Shown: positions 42,527-51,666 of the stretch, piece after piece
Layout of the letters: the number at the start of each line of letters is the position of its first letter
Position numbering within the stretch: position 1 is the first letter of the stretch
DNA from: JAAZIN01 sp964441025
GTDB taxonomy: Bacteria; Bacillota; Dethiobacteria; DTU022
Reading direction: 5' to 3'
DNA: 64,000 nucleotides
Assembly: GCA_964441025.1 (NCBI GenBank)
Contig: CAYTXG010000008.1
Span: 38,936-102,935, forward strand
The notes under the pieces: model-generated
What the model saw: only the letters and a program-made list of their open reading frames with translations
Database searches by the model: none
What the model was told of the DNA's origin: nothing
Program-made: the position numbers and the translations under genes

Positions 42527-43573
42527 TTATAGTTCAATTCTACGATACACTCCTGAACATGGATTACCGGGGCAAAATTCCATATACCCATCGTGGGAGT
42601 GAATAATTAATGAGAAAACCGTTTTAGAATGGCCTTCATGTTTACAGATGCTATGAGGACGGCCGAAGTGATCACGCATAATAGCCTGTAAGTCAGTAGT
42701 GTTGATCGTCCCTGGATGTTTATCAAAGAGCTTCTTTAAACGAGAAAATCTGAGCTGGGAATCCTTTAAAGTTTTACTGCACTCATAAGAGATCAAATCC
42801 TTGTGAAGGTAATGATTTGTATGCATGATCACACCGTTCACTGGTTCGATCAGCCGTTGCAATGTAACCGTTGTCTCTATATCTGCGATCGTGCCCGCTC
42901 CATCACCGACCATAAAGTTGTTTGATTTAGCCCGGTGAACTCTCTGGATTAGCTCAGCCACCTGATGAACAGTTGGTTGCTCAAGGATCAGCCTCCAGAG
43001 TACCGTGGTCGGGAGACCGATTCGCCATCCCGGACTGAAGAGAACATTTCCACAACGCGCCAAGCAAGCGGAGTTTAACCCTACCTGACCCAATGTTCCA
43101 GCCAGAGTCCACGTTAAGATAGCCGGTCCGGACGTAGGATAAAGAAGCAATATAACCCCAAATGGTTCGAACTGCGAAGATAAGTCAACATTTTGGCCAA
43201 CAATTACCTCCCCCGTAGTGCTCCGCTCCTTGGAGACGGCAAAAGAAGTGCACTCACCCCATTGTTCTCCCCGGTAAACAAGTTCTGATCTGCATTGCAG
43301 GGCCAGGGCTTCAGCAAACTTTATCCCAGCACCATCAGCGATACCGCGTATTTCATCTAAAAGATGCGGTGCACTGTCTGCAATGTAACTTTTATAATCC
43401 GAGGCCTTACTTATGACTATTTCCGCATCTATTTTTTTGTCAGAACCGCTAATCAATTCAGGCAGAACTTTCCTGGCCAGCTCACAGATTAAATCCCGGC
43501 ATTGTCGTCCATGCTCATACCCAAGATCATAATGACTGCCCTCTGCCCTGATTATTTTTAGATTCCGCTCCAC
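42527..43573 (-). CDS. C45-family peptidase / acyltransferase-like amidohydrolase
   Basis: 348 residues. It resembles acyl-CoA:6-aminopenicillanate acyltransferases of the Ntn fold. The expected nucleophile is Cys in G-E-C-T-S-F-A-V near residue 106, preceded by C-R-S-E-L. Later marks are G-Q-N-V-D and N-N-F-M-V-G-D-G-A-G. Members normally self-cleave before the Cys and hydrolyse or transfer amides. No signal peptide. GTG start with GAGGAG upstream. Its place beside peptide transport genes suggests action on an imported amide. Confidence 0.8.
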   Translation of the reverse strand: MERNLKIIRAEGSHYDLGYEHGRQCRDLICELARKVLPELISGSDKKIDAEIVISKASDYKSYIADSAPHLLDEIRGIADGAGIKFAEALALQCRSELVYRGEQWGECTSFAVSKERSTTGEVIVGQNVDLSSQFEPFGVILLLYPTSGPAILTWTLAGTLGQVGLNSACLARCGNVLFSPGWRIGLPTTVLWRLILEQPTVHQVAELIQRVHRAKSNNFMVGDGAGTIADIETTVTLQRLIEPVNGVIMHTNHYLHKDLISYECSKTLKDSQLRFSRLKKLFDKHPGTINTTDLQAIMRDHFGRPHSICKHEGHSKTVFSLIIHSHDGYMEFCPGNPCSGVYRRIEL

Positions 43574-43609
43574 CCGGATCGCTCCTCACATAACATAATT
43601 TATTGCACA

Positions 43610-44626
43610 CTAAATCTTTTTGCCGGCTAAATGACAGGCCACTATATGAGTGTCATTAACTTTTTGTTGATGTGGTTCTTCATGAAAGCATCTCTCTACG
43701 GCTATCGGGCACCTGGTATGAAACCTACACCCTTTGGGTGGATTGGCTGGACTGGGCACATCACCCTGCAATATTTGCCTTTTCCCCCGCCGCGACGGAT
43801 CCGGAATGGGAATGGCAGTCAGCAAGGCCCTGGTATACGGATGCAGCGCACAATCAAAAAGATCCTCAGTGGTAGCGATCTCCACTATTTTGCCTAGGTA
43901 CATTACTGCCACCCGGTTTGAAACATGCTTAACCACATGCAGCCCATGTGAGATAAAGATATAAGTAAGCCCAAGGGCTTTCTGCAGCCTTTCCAGTAGC
44001 CTTATAATCTGCGACTGGATTGAGACATCAAGCGCCGATACAGGTTCATCACAGACCACCAGTTTGGGGTTAAGGGCCAGCGCCCGGGCAATCCCTACCC
44101 GCTGCCGCTGCCCCCCGGAGAGTTCATGAGGATACCGGTTATAGTCAGTCGGCTGCAAACCCACCAGACCCATAATATCCCTTACTTTTGTCTCCTTTTC
44201 ATTCAAACCCATTCGTGAGCGGTGGATTTCAAAGGGCTCACTAATTATTTGGCCAATACTAAGCCTGGGGTCAAGTGAAGAATAGGGATCCTGAAAGATT
44301 ATTTGCATCCTGCTGCGCATGCGCCGAATTTTATCCTTCGGCATTTTTAAAAGGTTATACCCTTCAAAATACACTTCGCCGGAGGTGGCGGGCATCAGAT
44401 TTAGGATGGTCCGCGCAACTGTAGTCTTCCCACAACCTGATTCGCCCACAAATCCAAAGGTTTCACCCGGATAGACCTCAAAAGAGACTCCATCAACCGC
44501 ATAAACATTCCCCGACACTTTAGAAAGAAATCCGGAATAAATCGGAAAATGTTTCTTTAGATTAACTACTCTAAGCAAGGGTTCTTTTACAGCATTAGTA
44601 CAGTTTCCTGGTATGTTTGTACTCAC
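43610..44626 (-). CDS. Peptide ABC transporter ATPase (DppF/OppF type)
   Basis: 338 residues. Walker A G-E-S-G-C-G-K-T-T near residue 61, Q-loop F-Q-D-P-Y-S-S-L-D-P, signature L-S-G-G-Q-R-Q-R near residue 166, Walker B L-V-V-C-D-E-P. A C-terminal Cys-containing oligopeptide domain (C-R-F-H-T-R-C-P) is present. The frame opens to 44653, but the GTG at 44626 has GGGAGG and shares one base with the upstream TAG, so I chose it. One of two ATPases of the transporter. Confidence 0.93.
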   Translation of the reverse strand: MSTNIPGNCTNAVKEPLLRVVNLKKHFPIYSGFLSKVSGNVYAVDGVSFEVYPGETFGFVGESGCGKTTVARTILNLMPATSGEVYFEGYNLLKMPKDKIRRMRSRMQIIFQDPYSSLDPRLSIGQIISEPFEIHRSRMGLNEKETKVRDIMGLVGLQPTDYNRYPHELSGGQRQRVGIARALALNPKLVVCDEPVSALDVSIQSQIIRLLERLQKALGLTYIFISHGLHVVKHVSNRVAVMYLGKIVEIATTEDLFDCALHPYTRALLTAIPIPDPSRRGKRQILQGDVPSPANPPKGCRFHTRCPIAVERCFHEEPHQQKVNDTHIVACHLAGKKI

Positions 44627-45618
44627 TAGGACACCTCCCTGATCCTGTTCCATTGGTCAGGTGTAAAATGGCAGGCCACTCGCCTATCTCCATGCGTAAT
44701 CAGAGGCGGCGGTACCTCTGTACAAATAGATTTTACATAAGGACACCGTGGATTAAATCGGCAGCCCCTGGCATAATCCAACGGATTGGGGACAGTACCC
44801 CTGATAATACCTAGATCTTTATCCTGGAGGTCCACGCGTGGAATACAGCTTAATAGGCCTGCAGTATAGGGATGCTGCGGATTTTTAAATAAATCATTTA
44901 CCAGGGCCTCCTCAACCACATTCCCGGCATACATCACTATAACCCGTTCAGCCATCTCAGCTACAACTCCAAGGTCGTGTGTAATAAGCATAATAGACAT
45001 ACCTAATTCTTTTTTCAGCTTTCGCATGAGATCCAGTATCTGCGCCTGTATAGTCACATCAAGTGCAGTTGTCGGTTCGTCAGCTATGAGCAATTTGGGG
45101 TTTAGAATCAATGCCATGGCGATCATTACCCGCTGCCTTAAACCTCCGGAGAGCTCGTGCGGGTACTGATCCAGCCGCTTACGGGGATCCGGTATGCCAA
45201 CCAATTCCAGCATCTCCTCAGCCCTGTCCATAGCCTTTGACCTTTGAATACCTTCATGAACTTCAAGAACCTCTGTAATTTGATAGCCTATACTATAGAT
45301 TGGATTAAGAGAGGTCATAGGCTCCTGAAAGATCATGCCTATATCTTTACCCCGTAATTTCCTTACATCGCCGTCTTTCATCTGCAAAATATTTTTTCCT
45401 TCAAAACAAATTTTTCCCCCAACATAACGGCCGGGAGGCGTGGGAACCAGGCGCATTACAGAAAGCGCAGTGACACTTTTCCCGCAGCCTGATTCGCCTA
45501 CTACGCCAAGGGTTTCACCATGATCGATATGAAAGGTGACCCCGTCTACTGCCGGCAATATCCCTTCAACAGTGTTAAAATATGTTATTAAACCCTTAAT
45601 CTCCAGTAGCGGTTTCAT
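44626..45618 (-). CDS. Peptide ABC transporter ATPase (DppD/OppD type)
   Basis: 330 residues. Walker A G-E-S-G-C-G-K-S near residue 38, Q-loop F-Q-E-P-M-T-S-L-N-P, signature L-S-G-G-L-R-Q-R near residue 150, Walker B L-L-I-A-D-E-P, and the C-terminal C-R-F-N-P-R-C-P-Y oligopeptide motif. An in-frame GTG at 45627 lies inside the AGGAGG site; ATG at 45618 is correctly spaced. Stop overlaps the next gene's start by one base. Confidence 0.93.
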   Translation of the reverse strand: MKPLLEIKGLITYFNTVEGILPAVDGVTFHIDHGETLGVVGESGCGKSVTALSVMRLVPTPPGRYVGGKICFEGKNILQMKDGDVRKLRGKDIGMIFQEPMTSLNPIYSIGYQITEVLEVHEGIQRSKAMDRAEEMLELVGIPDPRKRLDQYPHELSGGLRQRVMIAMALILNPKLLIADEPTTALDVTIQAQILDLMRKLKKELGMSIMLITHDLGVVAEMAERVIVMYAGNVVEEALVNDLFKNPQHPYTAGLLSCIPRVDLQDKDLGIIRGTVPNPLDYARGCRFNPRCPYVKSICTEVPPPLITHGDRRVACHFTPDQWNRIREVS

Positions 45619-45636
45619 GATGGGCACCTCCTAAAG

Positions 45637-46455
45637 TCAAGCCTGATTTGGGCTAGGCGGTTCATTGTCCAACTCCATTGATTTCATATATAAAACTACA
45701 TCCTCCACCATCTTGCAAACCCGCTCAAATATGATCTGCCCATTTTCAGCAGTGGCACTTAGGGGGTTGCCGGTAACTCCGCTCCCCGACCAGGTATGAA
45801 CCTTGCTGAACCATTTTACTGGCACCCCATTAATTTCGGCAGCAGAACTTGATTTCAACCTAAGAGAACCGATCTCAGGCGGATAATCAGCCTGTCCCAA
45901 GTCCATTCGAAGGTCCTCCGGGTAAAGATTTAGCATAATCGATGTAGCTGGATCACCGCCATGCCCCCGGCTTGCCTCCGGTATACCTATTTCAGTAGCT
46001 ACCTTCCCGGTTAATTCAGCCGGCCATACTGCCGCAACAATGCTGTGGGGGAATCTATCCATAAGCTGCCTGGCAGCGGTTTCTACTGCCGGCATGTTTG
46101 GACCGTGATTGGCTACAACTAAAAGACGTTGGAAGCCCTGTCCCATAAGGCAATTGCCAATTTCCCTCATTATAGTTGCCAGGGTATCGGGCTGGAGGCA
46201 TATCGTTCCTGGAAAGCCTACAAATCCAGGTGACAGACCATAGGGAACCCCCGGGATCACCAGTGAGCCAGTTCTCTCTGCCACTTTACGAGATATACTC
46301 AGCGAGACCAGAAAGTCTGAGCCAAGGGGCAGATGTGGACCCTCACACTCAATAGATCCTATAGGCATCATCAACACAGGGTCCCTTTTAACCCACTGTG
46401 CTGCTTCCTTCCATGTAAGCTTGTACAGTTCACAACGTCTTTCTATTGAGCTCAT
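45637..46455 (-). CDS. Creatininase-family amidohydrolase
   Basis: 272 residues. Metal-site marks of the family: E-G-P-H-L-P-L-G-S-D near residue 36, a central A-N-H-G-P-N near residue 115 (usually N-G-H-G-G-N), and G-H-G-G-D-P-A-T-S near residue 160. Members hydrolyse cyclic or linear amides such as creatinine or formamide intermediates; substrate here is unknown. It is inserted between the transporter permease and ATPase genes, which ties it to the imported compound. Confidence 0.85.
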   Translation of the reverse strand: MSSIERRCELYKLTWKEAAQWVKRDPVLMMPIGSIECEGPHLPLGSDFLVSLSISRKVAERTGSLVIPGVPYGLSPGFVGFPGTICLQPDTLATIMREIGNCLMGQGFQRLLVVANHGPNMPAVETAARQLMDRFPHSIVAAVWPAELTGKVATEIGIPEASRGHGGDPATSIMLNLYPEDLRMDLGQADYPPEIGSLRLKSSSAAEINGVPVKWFSKVHTWSGSGVTGNPLSATAENGQIIFERVCKMVEDVVLYMKSMELDNEPPSPNQA

Positions 46456-46525
46456 TTCCCGGCTCCCTTCATAAACATAAATACCTTGAACGTATTATTA
46501 TACGATACACTCATACAAAATGCAT

Positions 46526-47401
46526 CTACTTTTGTTCATGTCGCAACCTCGGATCAAGATAATCCCTTAAAGCATCGCCAAGTATATTAAGTGCAAGCAA
46601 AGTCAAGCTGATCGCTAATGCTGAAAATATAACTGGATATGGATTAACCCACAGGAATTTCCTACCTTCGCTAACAATTGATCCCCAGGTTGGGGTTGGC
46701 GGTTGAACGCCAAGTCCCAGAAAACCCAGGCTCGCTTCAATAACAATCGCTGTACTGGTTTCAAAAGATAGGGATACAAGTATTGGTGCTAAAACATTAG
46801 GCAATATATGCCTACAGATAATACGGAAATTATTTGCCCCAAGAGCCTTTGCAGCTTCAATAAAGTCAAGATCCCTTTTCTCAATAACTGTGCCTCTAAC
46901 CAATCTGGTCATTCGTGGAAAAACCCCCAGGCCTACTGCAACAACTACCCACGCAATGTTATTTCCGAAAATAGCTACGAACACCAGCGACAATAGAAGT
47001 GTGGGAAAAGCGATGAGTGCATCTGTTATCCTCATGGCAATTGCATCCCACCAGCCGCCCAGGTAAGTGCAAATTGTCCCCACTACCATTGCTAAGCAGA
47101 AAGCAATCAAGACAGCTCCTAGCCCAATAGACAGCGAATAACGTCCTCCTACAAGGACTCTTGTCAGAAGATCCCGGCCAAAGTTATCGGTGCCAAAAGG
47201 ATGTTCCAGCGTCGGCATCTCTAGACGCCGGGAGGTTTCAATGGATTTATAATCATAGGGTGAAAACAACGGTCCCAATATAACTGCTATTAATATTAGC
47301 ATCAGGACTGTGCCCCCAATTACTATCCCGCGGTATCTGATAACTCTAGCAAAGGTAGTCCTCCTGCTCATTGGTGTTGAGCTCATCGTTAAGTTATTCA
47401 T
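46526..47401 (-). CDS. Peptide ABC transporter permease (DppC type)
   Basis: 291 residues, six membrane helices. The N-terminal OppC_N segment (residues about 26-50) is followed by F-G-T-D-N-F-G-R-D-L-L-T-R near residue 70 and the EAA loop E-A-A-K-A-L-G-A-N near residue 185. The end D-Y-L-D-P-R-L-R is typical. It pairs with the DppB-type gene 29 bp upstream. Confidence 0.93.
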   Translation of the reverse strand: MNNLTMSSTPMSRRTTFARVIRYRGIVIGGTVLMLILIAVILGPLFSPYDYKSIETSRRLEMPTLEHPFGTDNFGRDLLTRVLVGGRYSLSIGLGAVLIAFCLAMVVGTICTYLGGWWDAIAMRITDALIAFPTLLLSLVFVAIFGNNIAWVVVAVGLGVFPRMTRLVRGTVIEKRDLDFIEAAKALGANNFRIICRHILPNVLAPILVSLSFETSTAIVIEASLGFLGLGVQPPTPTWGSIVSEGRKFLWVNPYPVIFSALAISLTLLALNILGDALRDYLDPRLRHEQK

Positions 47402-47430
47402 TGATGAAAATCACTCCCCAAAAGTAACTC

Positions 47431-48372
47431 TCATACGCCTTGCACCCTTGGATCCATAACTCCGTACAATAGGTCTACCACAAGATTAGTTAACAGTACC
47501 CAGGCAGCAAACACCAGAATGCATCCCTGTATAATAGGAAAATCACGACTATAAATAGCATCAACCATTAGGCGGCCCATACCAACCCGAACGAAAAGAG
47601 TCTCAATAATGACTGCCCCGCCAATGATTCTGGCAAGTCTAAGACCCAAGACTGTTACTATAGTAATCGAAGCATTACGAAAAACATGCCTCCATAAGAC
47701 AAACCTCTCATTCAACCCTTTAGCCCTGGCTGTCCTGACATGCTCGGCTCCGAGAACCTCAAGCATGGCCGAACGAGTCATTCTGCATACCAGTCCAGCT
47801 TCAAGAAAACCAAGCGCAATAGAGGGCATGATCAAATGAACCAGGATTGACGGCATACCCTCACCTACCCCCATGATCGGAAACCACTTCAGTTTAATAG
47901 AGAACAGCAACATCAAGAGGATGCCCAAAAGGAAGGATGGAATAACTCGCCCTGCAAGAGCAAATAAAACCGCCCCTAAATCTATGAGGGTATTCCGATA
48001 AACTGCCGCCAGAATTCCCAGGGGAATGGCTATAATCACAGACACAAAAAAAGAACTGAAAGCAAGAAGCAAGGTATGCGGTAATGCATATGCAATTAAA
48101 TCAGCCACCAAATTACCATTTACCAGTGAAGCACCCATGTCACCTCTAAGCAGATTCCAGATAAACATACCATACTGGACTATAAGCGGGCGATCAAGCC
48201 CCAATTGCTTGGCCACCACGGCTGCACCTTCCGGCGTCCAATATTCTCCCAATATAGTACGCACCGGATCTCCTGTAAGTCTTATAATGAAAAATACTAC
48301 CGTTACCACTACTAACAAGCTTGGGATTATAAGTAAAACCCTTACACAAGCCCTTTTTGCCCTATCAGACAT
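47431..48372 (-). CDS. Peptide ABC transporter permease (DppB type)
   Basis: 313 residues, six membrane helices. Marks: G-D-P-V-R near residue 34, R-G-D-M-G-A-S near residue 73, and the EAA loop R-T-A-R-A-K-G-L-N near residue 210. It ends Y-G-V-M-D-P-R-V. An ATG follows GGGGGGAG. It lies downstream of the binding protein gene beyond a large stem-loop. Confidence 0.93.
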   Translation of the reverse strand: MSDRAKRACVRVLLIIPSLLVVVTVVFFIIRLTGDPVRTILGEYWTPEGAAVVAKQLGLDRPLIVQYGMFIWNLLRGDMGASLVNGNLVADLIAYALPHTLLLAFSSFFVSVIIAIPLGILAAVYRNTLIDLGAVLFALAGRVIPSFLLGILLMLLFSIKLKWFPIMGVGEGMPSILVHLIMPSIALGFLEAGLVCRMTRSAMLEVLGAEHVRTARAKGLNERFVLWRHVFRNASITIVTVLGLRLARIIGGAVIIETLFVRVGMGRLMVDAIYSRDFPIIQGCILVFAAWVLLTNLVVDLLYGVMDPRVQGV

Positions 48373-48532
48373 TTACTCCCCCCCGTTTTCACAGCCTCCG
48401 CTGCCAGTCTAAGGATAGAAGCGGTTCTGCCCGGGATGATATAACCCCTACTATTTTAAATTATCTTTGAAAATGAAAATCTCTACTCAGGGTTAGCGCC
48501 CATTGATAGACCAGTTATTTCTTTATTTTAAT

Positions 48533-48573
48533 GCTACCCCACTTCCTACCCCAATTGGTGGAAGTGAGGTAGC
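48533..48573 (-). promoter_or_regulatory. Stem-loop between the binding protein and permease genes
   Basis: GCTACCCCACTTCC (48533-48546) and GGAAGTGAGGTAGC (48560-48573) form a 14-bp stem with one mismatch. No T-run follows. Such structures often stabilise the 5' part of the transcript, raising binding-protein yield relative to permeases. Confidence 0.5.
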
Positions 48574-48622
48574 AATATAATACGTGCACCTGCCTACAAG
48601 GTAAGGTTTTGGTTACAAATTA

Positions 48623-50176
48623 TTACTTGGATTCAAGAACAATCGTATAGCCATCAAACTCATTGTTAATACCTGGGATATAGCTTTCAACTGGACTGTG
48701 CCATGCACCGGCAATCATCGTAGTTGTTAATGGAACCGCAGGCATATCTTCTAAGATTTTTAAAGCGATATCCCTGTACATTTTAATCCGCTTGTCAGCA
48801 TCCATTTCAGCTGCGGCAGCCTCGATCATTTTATCAGCCCCTGAGTAAAAGCCATAATTGGCTCTACCCTGACCGATGGCGCTGCCATGAAAAACCTCCA
48901 TAAGGGGTAGGTCGGGATCTGGCGGCCGGCTTAAGCTAAAAAGGTACGCTTCATATTCGCCTTGTTCACCTGCCTGAGCAAAAGCACCATGCTCCATCAC
49001 GTCCAGGGTTACATCAAGGCCAAGAGCGATCCAATTAGCCTGAATAACCTGGGCTATTACAGGACTCGGTGAAGCAGATGAACTGGTAAGTTTCATCTTA
49101 AACCCATCTGGGTATCCGGCTTCAGCGAGAAGCTTCTTTGCTTTCTCCAGATCGTAGTCTGGTGCCCCAACATCTTCAGAATATCCAAAACACAAAGGAT
49201 TGTAGATGCTCTTTTCGGATATTTCAAGGCCGCCCGTGGCTTCCTGAATCGCATCTCGATCAATTGCCATAGCTAAAGCCTGCCTTACCATGGCATTGGA
49301 TAACGGTTCAAACGAGGGGTTGAAGCCGACAAACTTGTTCGAGAGGGTCATCGCCCTTTTAACTGTGATATCTGGATCAGCCTCGAGCATTTCGGCAATG
49401 GTCGATTCCCCCCGGGTCCAAATAAGATCGAGTTCACCATTTTGAAGTGCCATGGCAGCGATCTCTTCTTCTATGATCGGGTGAAAGGTAATCTTAGTTA
49501 CCTTCGAAGCCCCAGCATAGTAGTCGGGATTGACTGTCACAATAACCTTATCATCTGCTGTCATTTCCTGAAAGACGAACGGCCCGGTACCAATGGGAGT
49601 TTTAAAAGCGTCATCACCCATTTCTTCCACAGCCTTCTTGCTAACAATAAATGCATTTCGATAAGCCAGATAGGTGAATATAGGAGCATAAGGTTTCTTT
49701 AAAGACAACTCAACTGTGTAATCATCGATTGCTTCTACTTTATCTATAATTGTTTCAAAAAGGTAAGACATCTCACATTGGGGGTTTTTGAGTCTTTCAA
49801 AGGTGAATACCACATCTTCAGCTGTCATCTCACCATAGTCCTTATGGAATTGTACTCCTTTCCTAAGGTTAAAGGTAATTGTTTTCCCATCGGGTGAAAC
49901 ATCCCATGTCTCGGCTAAATCAGAAACGATCTCAGACCCTCCCGGCTTAAACCTTACCAGGTTGCTAAAAAGATTCTGCAAAATATAATACTCGCTCGCA
50001 CGGGCACATACAGCCGGGTCGAACTGTTTTGCTGCCGAGAACCATAACCTGATATTGAGTTCGCTTCTAACATCTTGCCCTTCGGTCCCCCCTGAGCATC
50101 CGCAAATCCCCAACACAACCGCAATAACAAGCACAATTGCCAAAAACAAAATACTTGCTGAACGTGGTTTTTGCAT
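48623..50176 (-). CDS. Peptide-binding lipoprotein (SBP_bac_5)
   Basis: 517 residues. An N-terminal lipoprotein signal ends in L-G-I-C-G-C-S-G near residue 25. The solute-binding domain 5 pattern follows: F-D-P-A-V near residue 49, L-A-E-T-W-D-V-S-P-D-G-K-T, F-N-L-R-K-G-V-Q-F-H, and P-I-G-T-G-P-F-V-F. I chose ATG at 50176 after AAGGGAG, as 50236 would put hydrophilic residues before the signal. It delivers oligopeptides or similar amides to the DppBCDF-like carrier. The 261-bp gap upstream has no promoter I can assign. Confidence 0.93.
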   Translation of the reverse strand: MQKPRSASILFLAIVLVIAVVLGICGCSGGTEGQDVRSELNIRLWFSAAKQFDPAVCARASEYYILQNLFSNLVRFKPGGSEIVSDLAETWDVSPDGKTITFNLRKGVQFHKDYGEMTAEDVVFTFERLKNPQCEMSYLFETIIDKVEAIDDYTVELSLKKPYAPIFTYLAYRNAFIVSKKAVEEMGDDAFKTPIGTGPFVFQEMTADDKVIVTVNPDYYAGASKVTKITFHPIIEEEIAAMALQNGELDLIWTRGESTIAEMLEADPDITVKRAMTLSNKFVGFNPSFEPLSNAMVRQALAMAIDRDAIQEATGGLEISEKSIYNPLCFGYSEDVGAPDYDLEKAKKLLAEAGYPDGFKMKLTSSSASPSPVIAQVIQANWIALGLDVTLDVMEHGAFAQAGEQGEYEAYLFSLSRPPDPDLPLMEVFHGSAIGQGRANYGFYSGADKMIEAAAAEMDADKRIKMYRDIALKILEDMPAVPLTTTMIAGAWHSPVESYIPGINNEFDGYTIVLESK

Positions 50177-50437
50177 TCCCGTACTCCCTTCTACTCCAAA
50201 TTTGTAATGATACTTAATACACAAACCGCCCTCCACTTACTTTTTGTTAGCATTGTTCTTAAGTTCGTTTGAATACCCTGCGTGAATCCCCCCTTTCATT
50301 CTATTTTTACCTTTATCATTTACCCTTTTTTTCTAGCCATATACTTCAGGCGATACTTTCAAGAGTTTCTTATCGATTCTATCCTATCGCCCCTTAACGC
50401 AAATCCTACATTCTGATCTACAAGTATGAAGTTTTAT

Positions 50438-51637
50438 TTAGACAAGGCCGCGTAAAACATCGAATTGGTTGAATCCCCGTACAATTGCCTCTCCGCCCTC
50501 AACCATCAACCGACCGCGGGCCCAGACATCTTTTACATTCAGCTTTTTATCTAACACGACTAAGTCTGCATGGGCATCTTTAACAATCCGACCTTTTTTC
50601 TTTAACTTCAATATTCTGGCTGGATTTGAAGTGATTACCTTCACTGCATTTTCCAACTCCAGGGACTCATCCCGAACTAGATCCTGAAATTCTGAATGCA
50701 GCGCACTCAATGGGTGATAAAGGGCATCAACGAGCTCTTCCTTGTCATTGAAAATAGCCATACTCCCATTGCCGTCGGTGCTCATGGTAATCTGATCAAT
50801 AGACACCCCTGCTTTAAGCAGCTCCTTTATAGCCGGTGCAGCCTTGCGGCTCCCCTTGAAACCGGTTCCCTCATGCCTTGACGCCGTTAAATCGATATTT
50901 CCACCACGCCTGGCCCACTCAATACCCTGGTGGAAAACGAGATCATTGCGATTGATATGCGTTGGAATAAATGTAGTAATGGGGATCCCTGTCCCGTCCA
51001 AAACCTCAAAAGCCTGGCTAAGCCCTTTGGGCCCGTCCCCAAGGTGTAGGACAACAACTCCTGCTTTTCCAGTAAGCTTGCCGCCCATACGCGCTTCTGC
51101 AGCAATTCTGGCCAGATAGGTAGGCACAGGCTGCATGCTATCCCAAATTGATCCTAAGTCGGAGATGGTAACCTCACCCGCAGCGATACATTCCTTGATG
51201 AAGTAGATGTCGTTGCGGATTCCGCCGGTGATGTTTGGCAAAGGATGGACACAGCCTCCGCTGCATATATAGGCAGTAATTCCCTCTTCGGTCAGAGCCC
51301 TGGCCTTTGACAAAAGATCAGGCATATGTCTGGCTGTGCAATCCAATCCCAGGCAGCCGATAAGAGTAGTAGTCCCACAAGTTGTCGCATCAGTCACCGC
51401 TATCTCCGGAACCCGGCTTATAGCCCCTGCACCACCCCCACCGCCGAGAAAATGGACATGTAGATCAATAAATCCCGGTACCACTGTGGCTCCAGCCAGA
51501 TCGACTTCCTCATCAATCAATGCGGCAGTAACCTCGAGGTTGGCTCCAACTGAAACAATGTATTCACTATATATCAGAATGTCAACCACACCTAAGTGTT
51601 CAGGCGCATAAACATTTGCATTGCGTAATAGCTTCAC
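50438..51637 (-). CDS. iadA: Isoaspartyl dipeptidase (beta-aspartyl peptidase)
   Basis: 399 residues. A metal-dependent amidohydrolase with H-x-H in D-L-H-V-H-F near residue 60, G-G-G-G-G-A-G just after, a C-V-H-P region, T-H-I-N-R-N near residue 223 and the catalytic Asp in S-T-D-G-N-G-S near residue 281. IadA cleaves beta-aspartyl-X dipeptides to Asp plus X. The frame extends to 51670, but GTG at 51637 has AGGAGG 8 nt upstream. This gene is the best clue to what the operon consumes. Confidence 0.9.
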   Translation of the reverse strand: MKLLRNANVYAPEHLGVVDILIYSEYIVSVGANLEVTAALIDEEVDLAGATVVPGFIDLHVHFLGGGGGAGAISRVPEIAVTDATTCGTTTLIGCLGLDCTARHMPDLLSKARALTEEGITAYICSGGCVHPLPNITGGIRNDIYFIKECIAAGEVTISDLGSIWDSMQPVPTYLARIAAEARMGGKLTGKAGVVVLHLGDGPKGLSQAFEVLDGTGIPITTFIPTHINRNDLVFHQGIEWARRGGNIDLTASRHEGTGFKGSRKAAPAIKELLKAGVSIDQITMSTDGNGSMAIFNDKEELVDALYHPLSALHSEFQDLVRDESLELENAVKVITSNPARILKLKKKGRIVKDAHADLVVLDKKLNVKDVWARGRLMVEGGEAIVRGFNQFDVLRGLV

Positions 51638-51666
51638 GGTTAAACCTCCTTCTATGCTATGTTTTA

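Noticed and set aside
41980..42606. 208-codon plus-strand frame over glyA
   Set aside because: Antisense to glyA and spanning two real genes' ends; no ribosome site or motif.
48530..48547. GG-N10-GC spacing upstream of the DppB-type permease gene
   Set aside because: It falls inside a stem-loop arm and lacks the TTGC element.
50279..50293. GG-N10-GC spacing upstream of the binding-protein gene as a fourth sigma-54 promoter
   Set aside because: The surrounding bases (GGGGGATTCACGCA) do not match TGGCAY and TTGCW.
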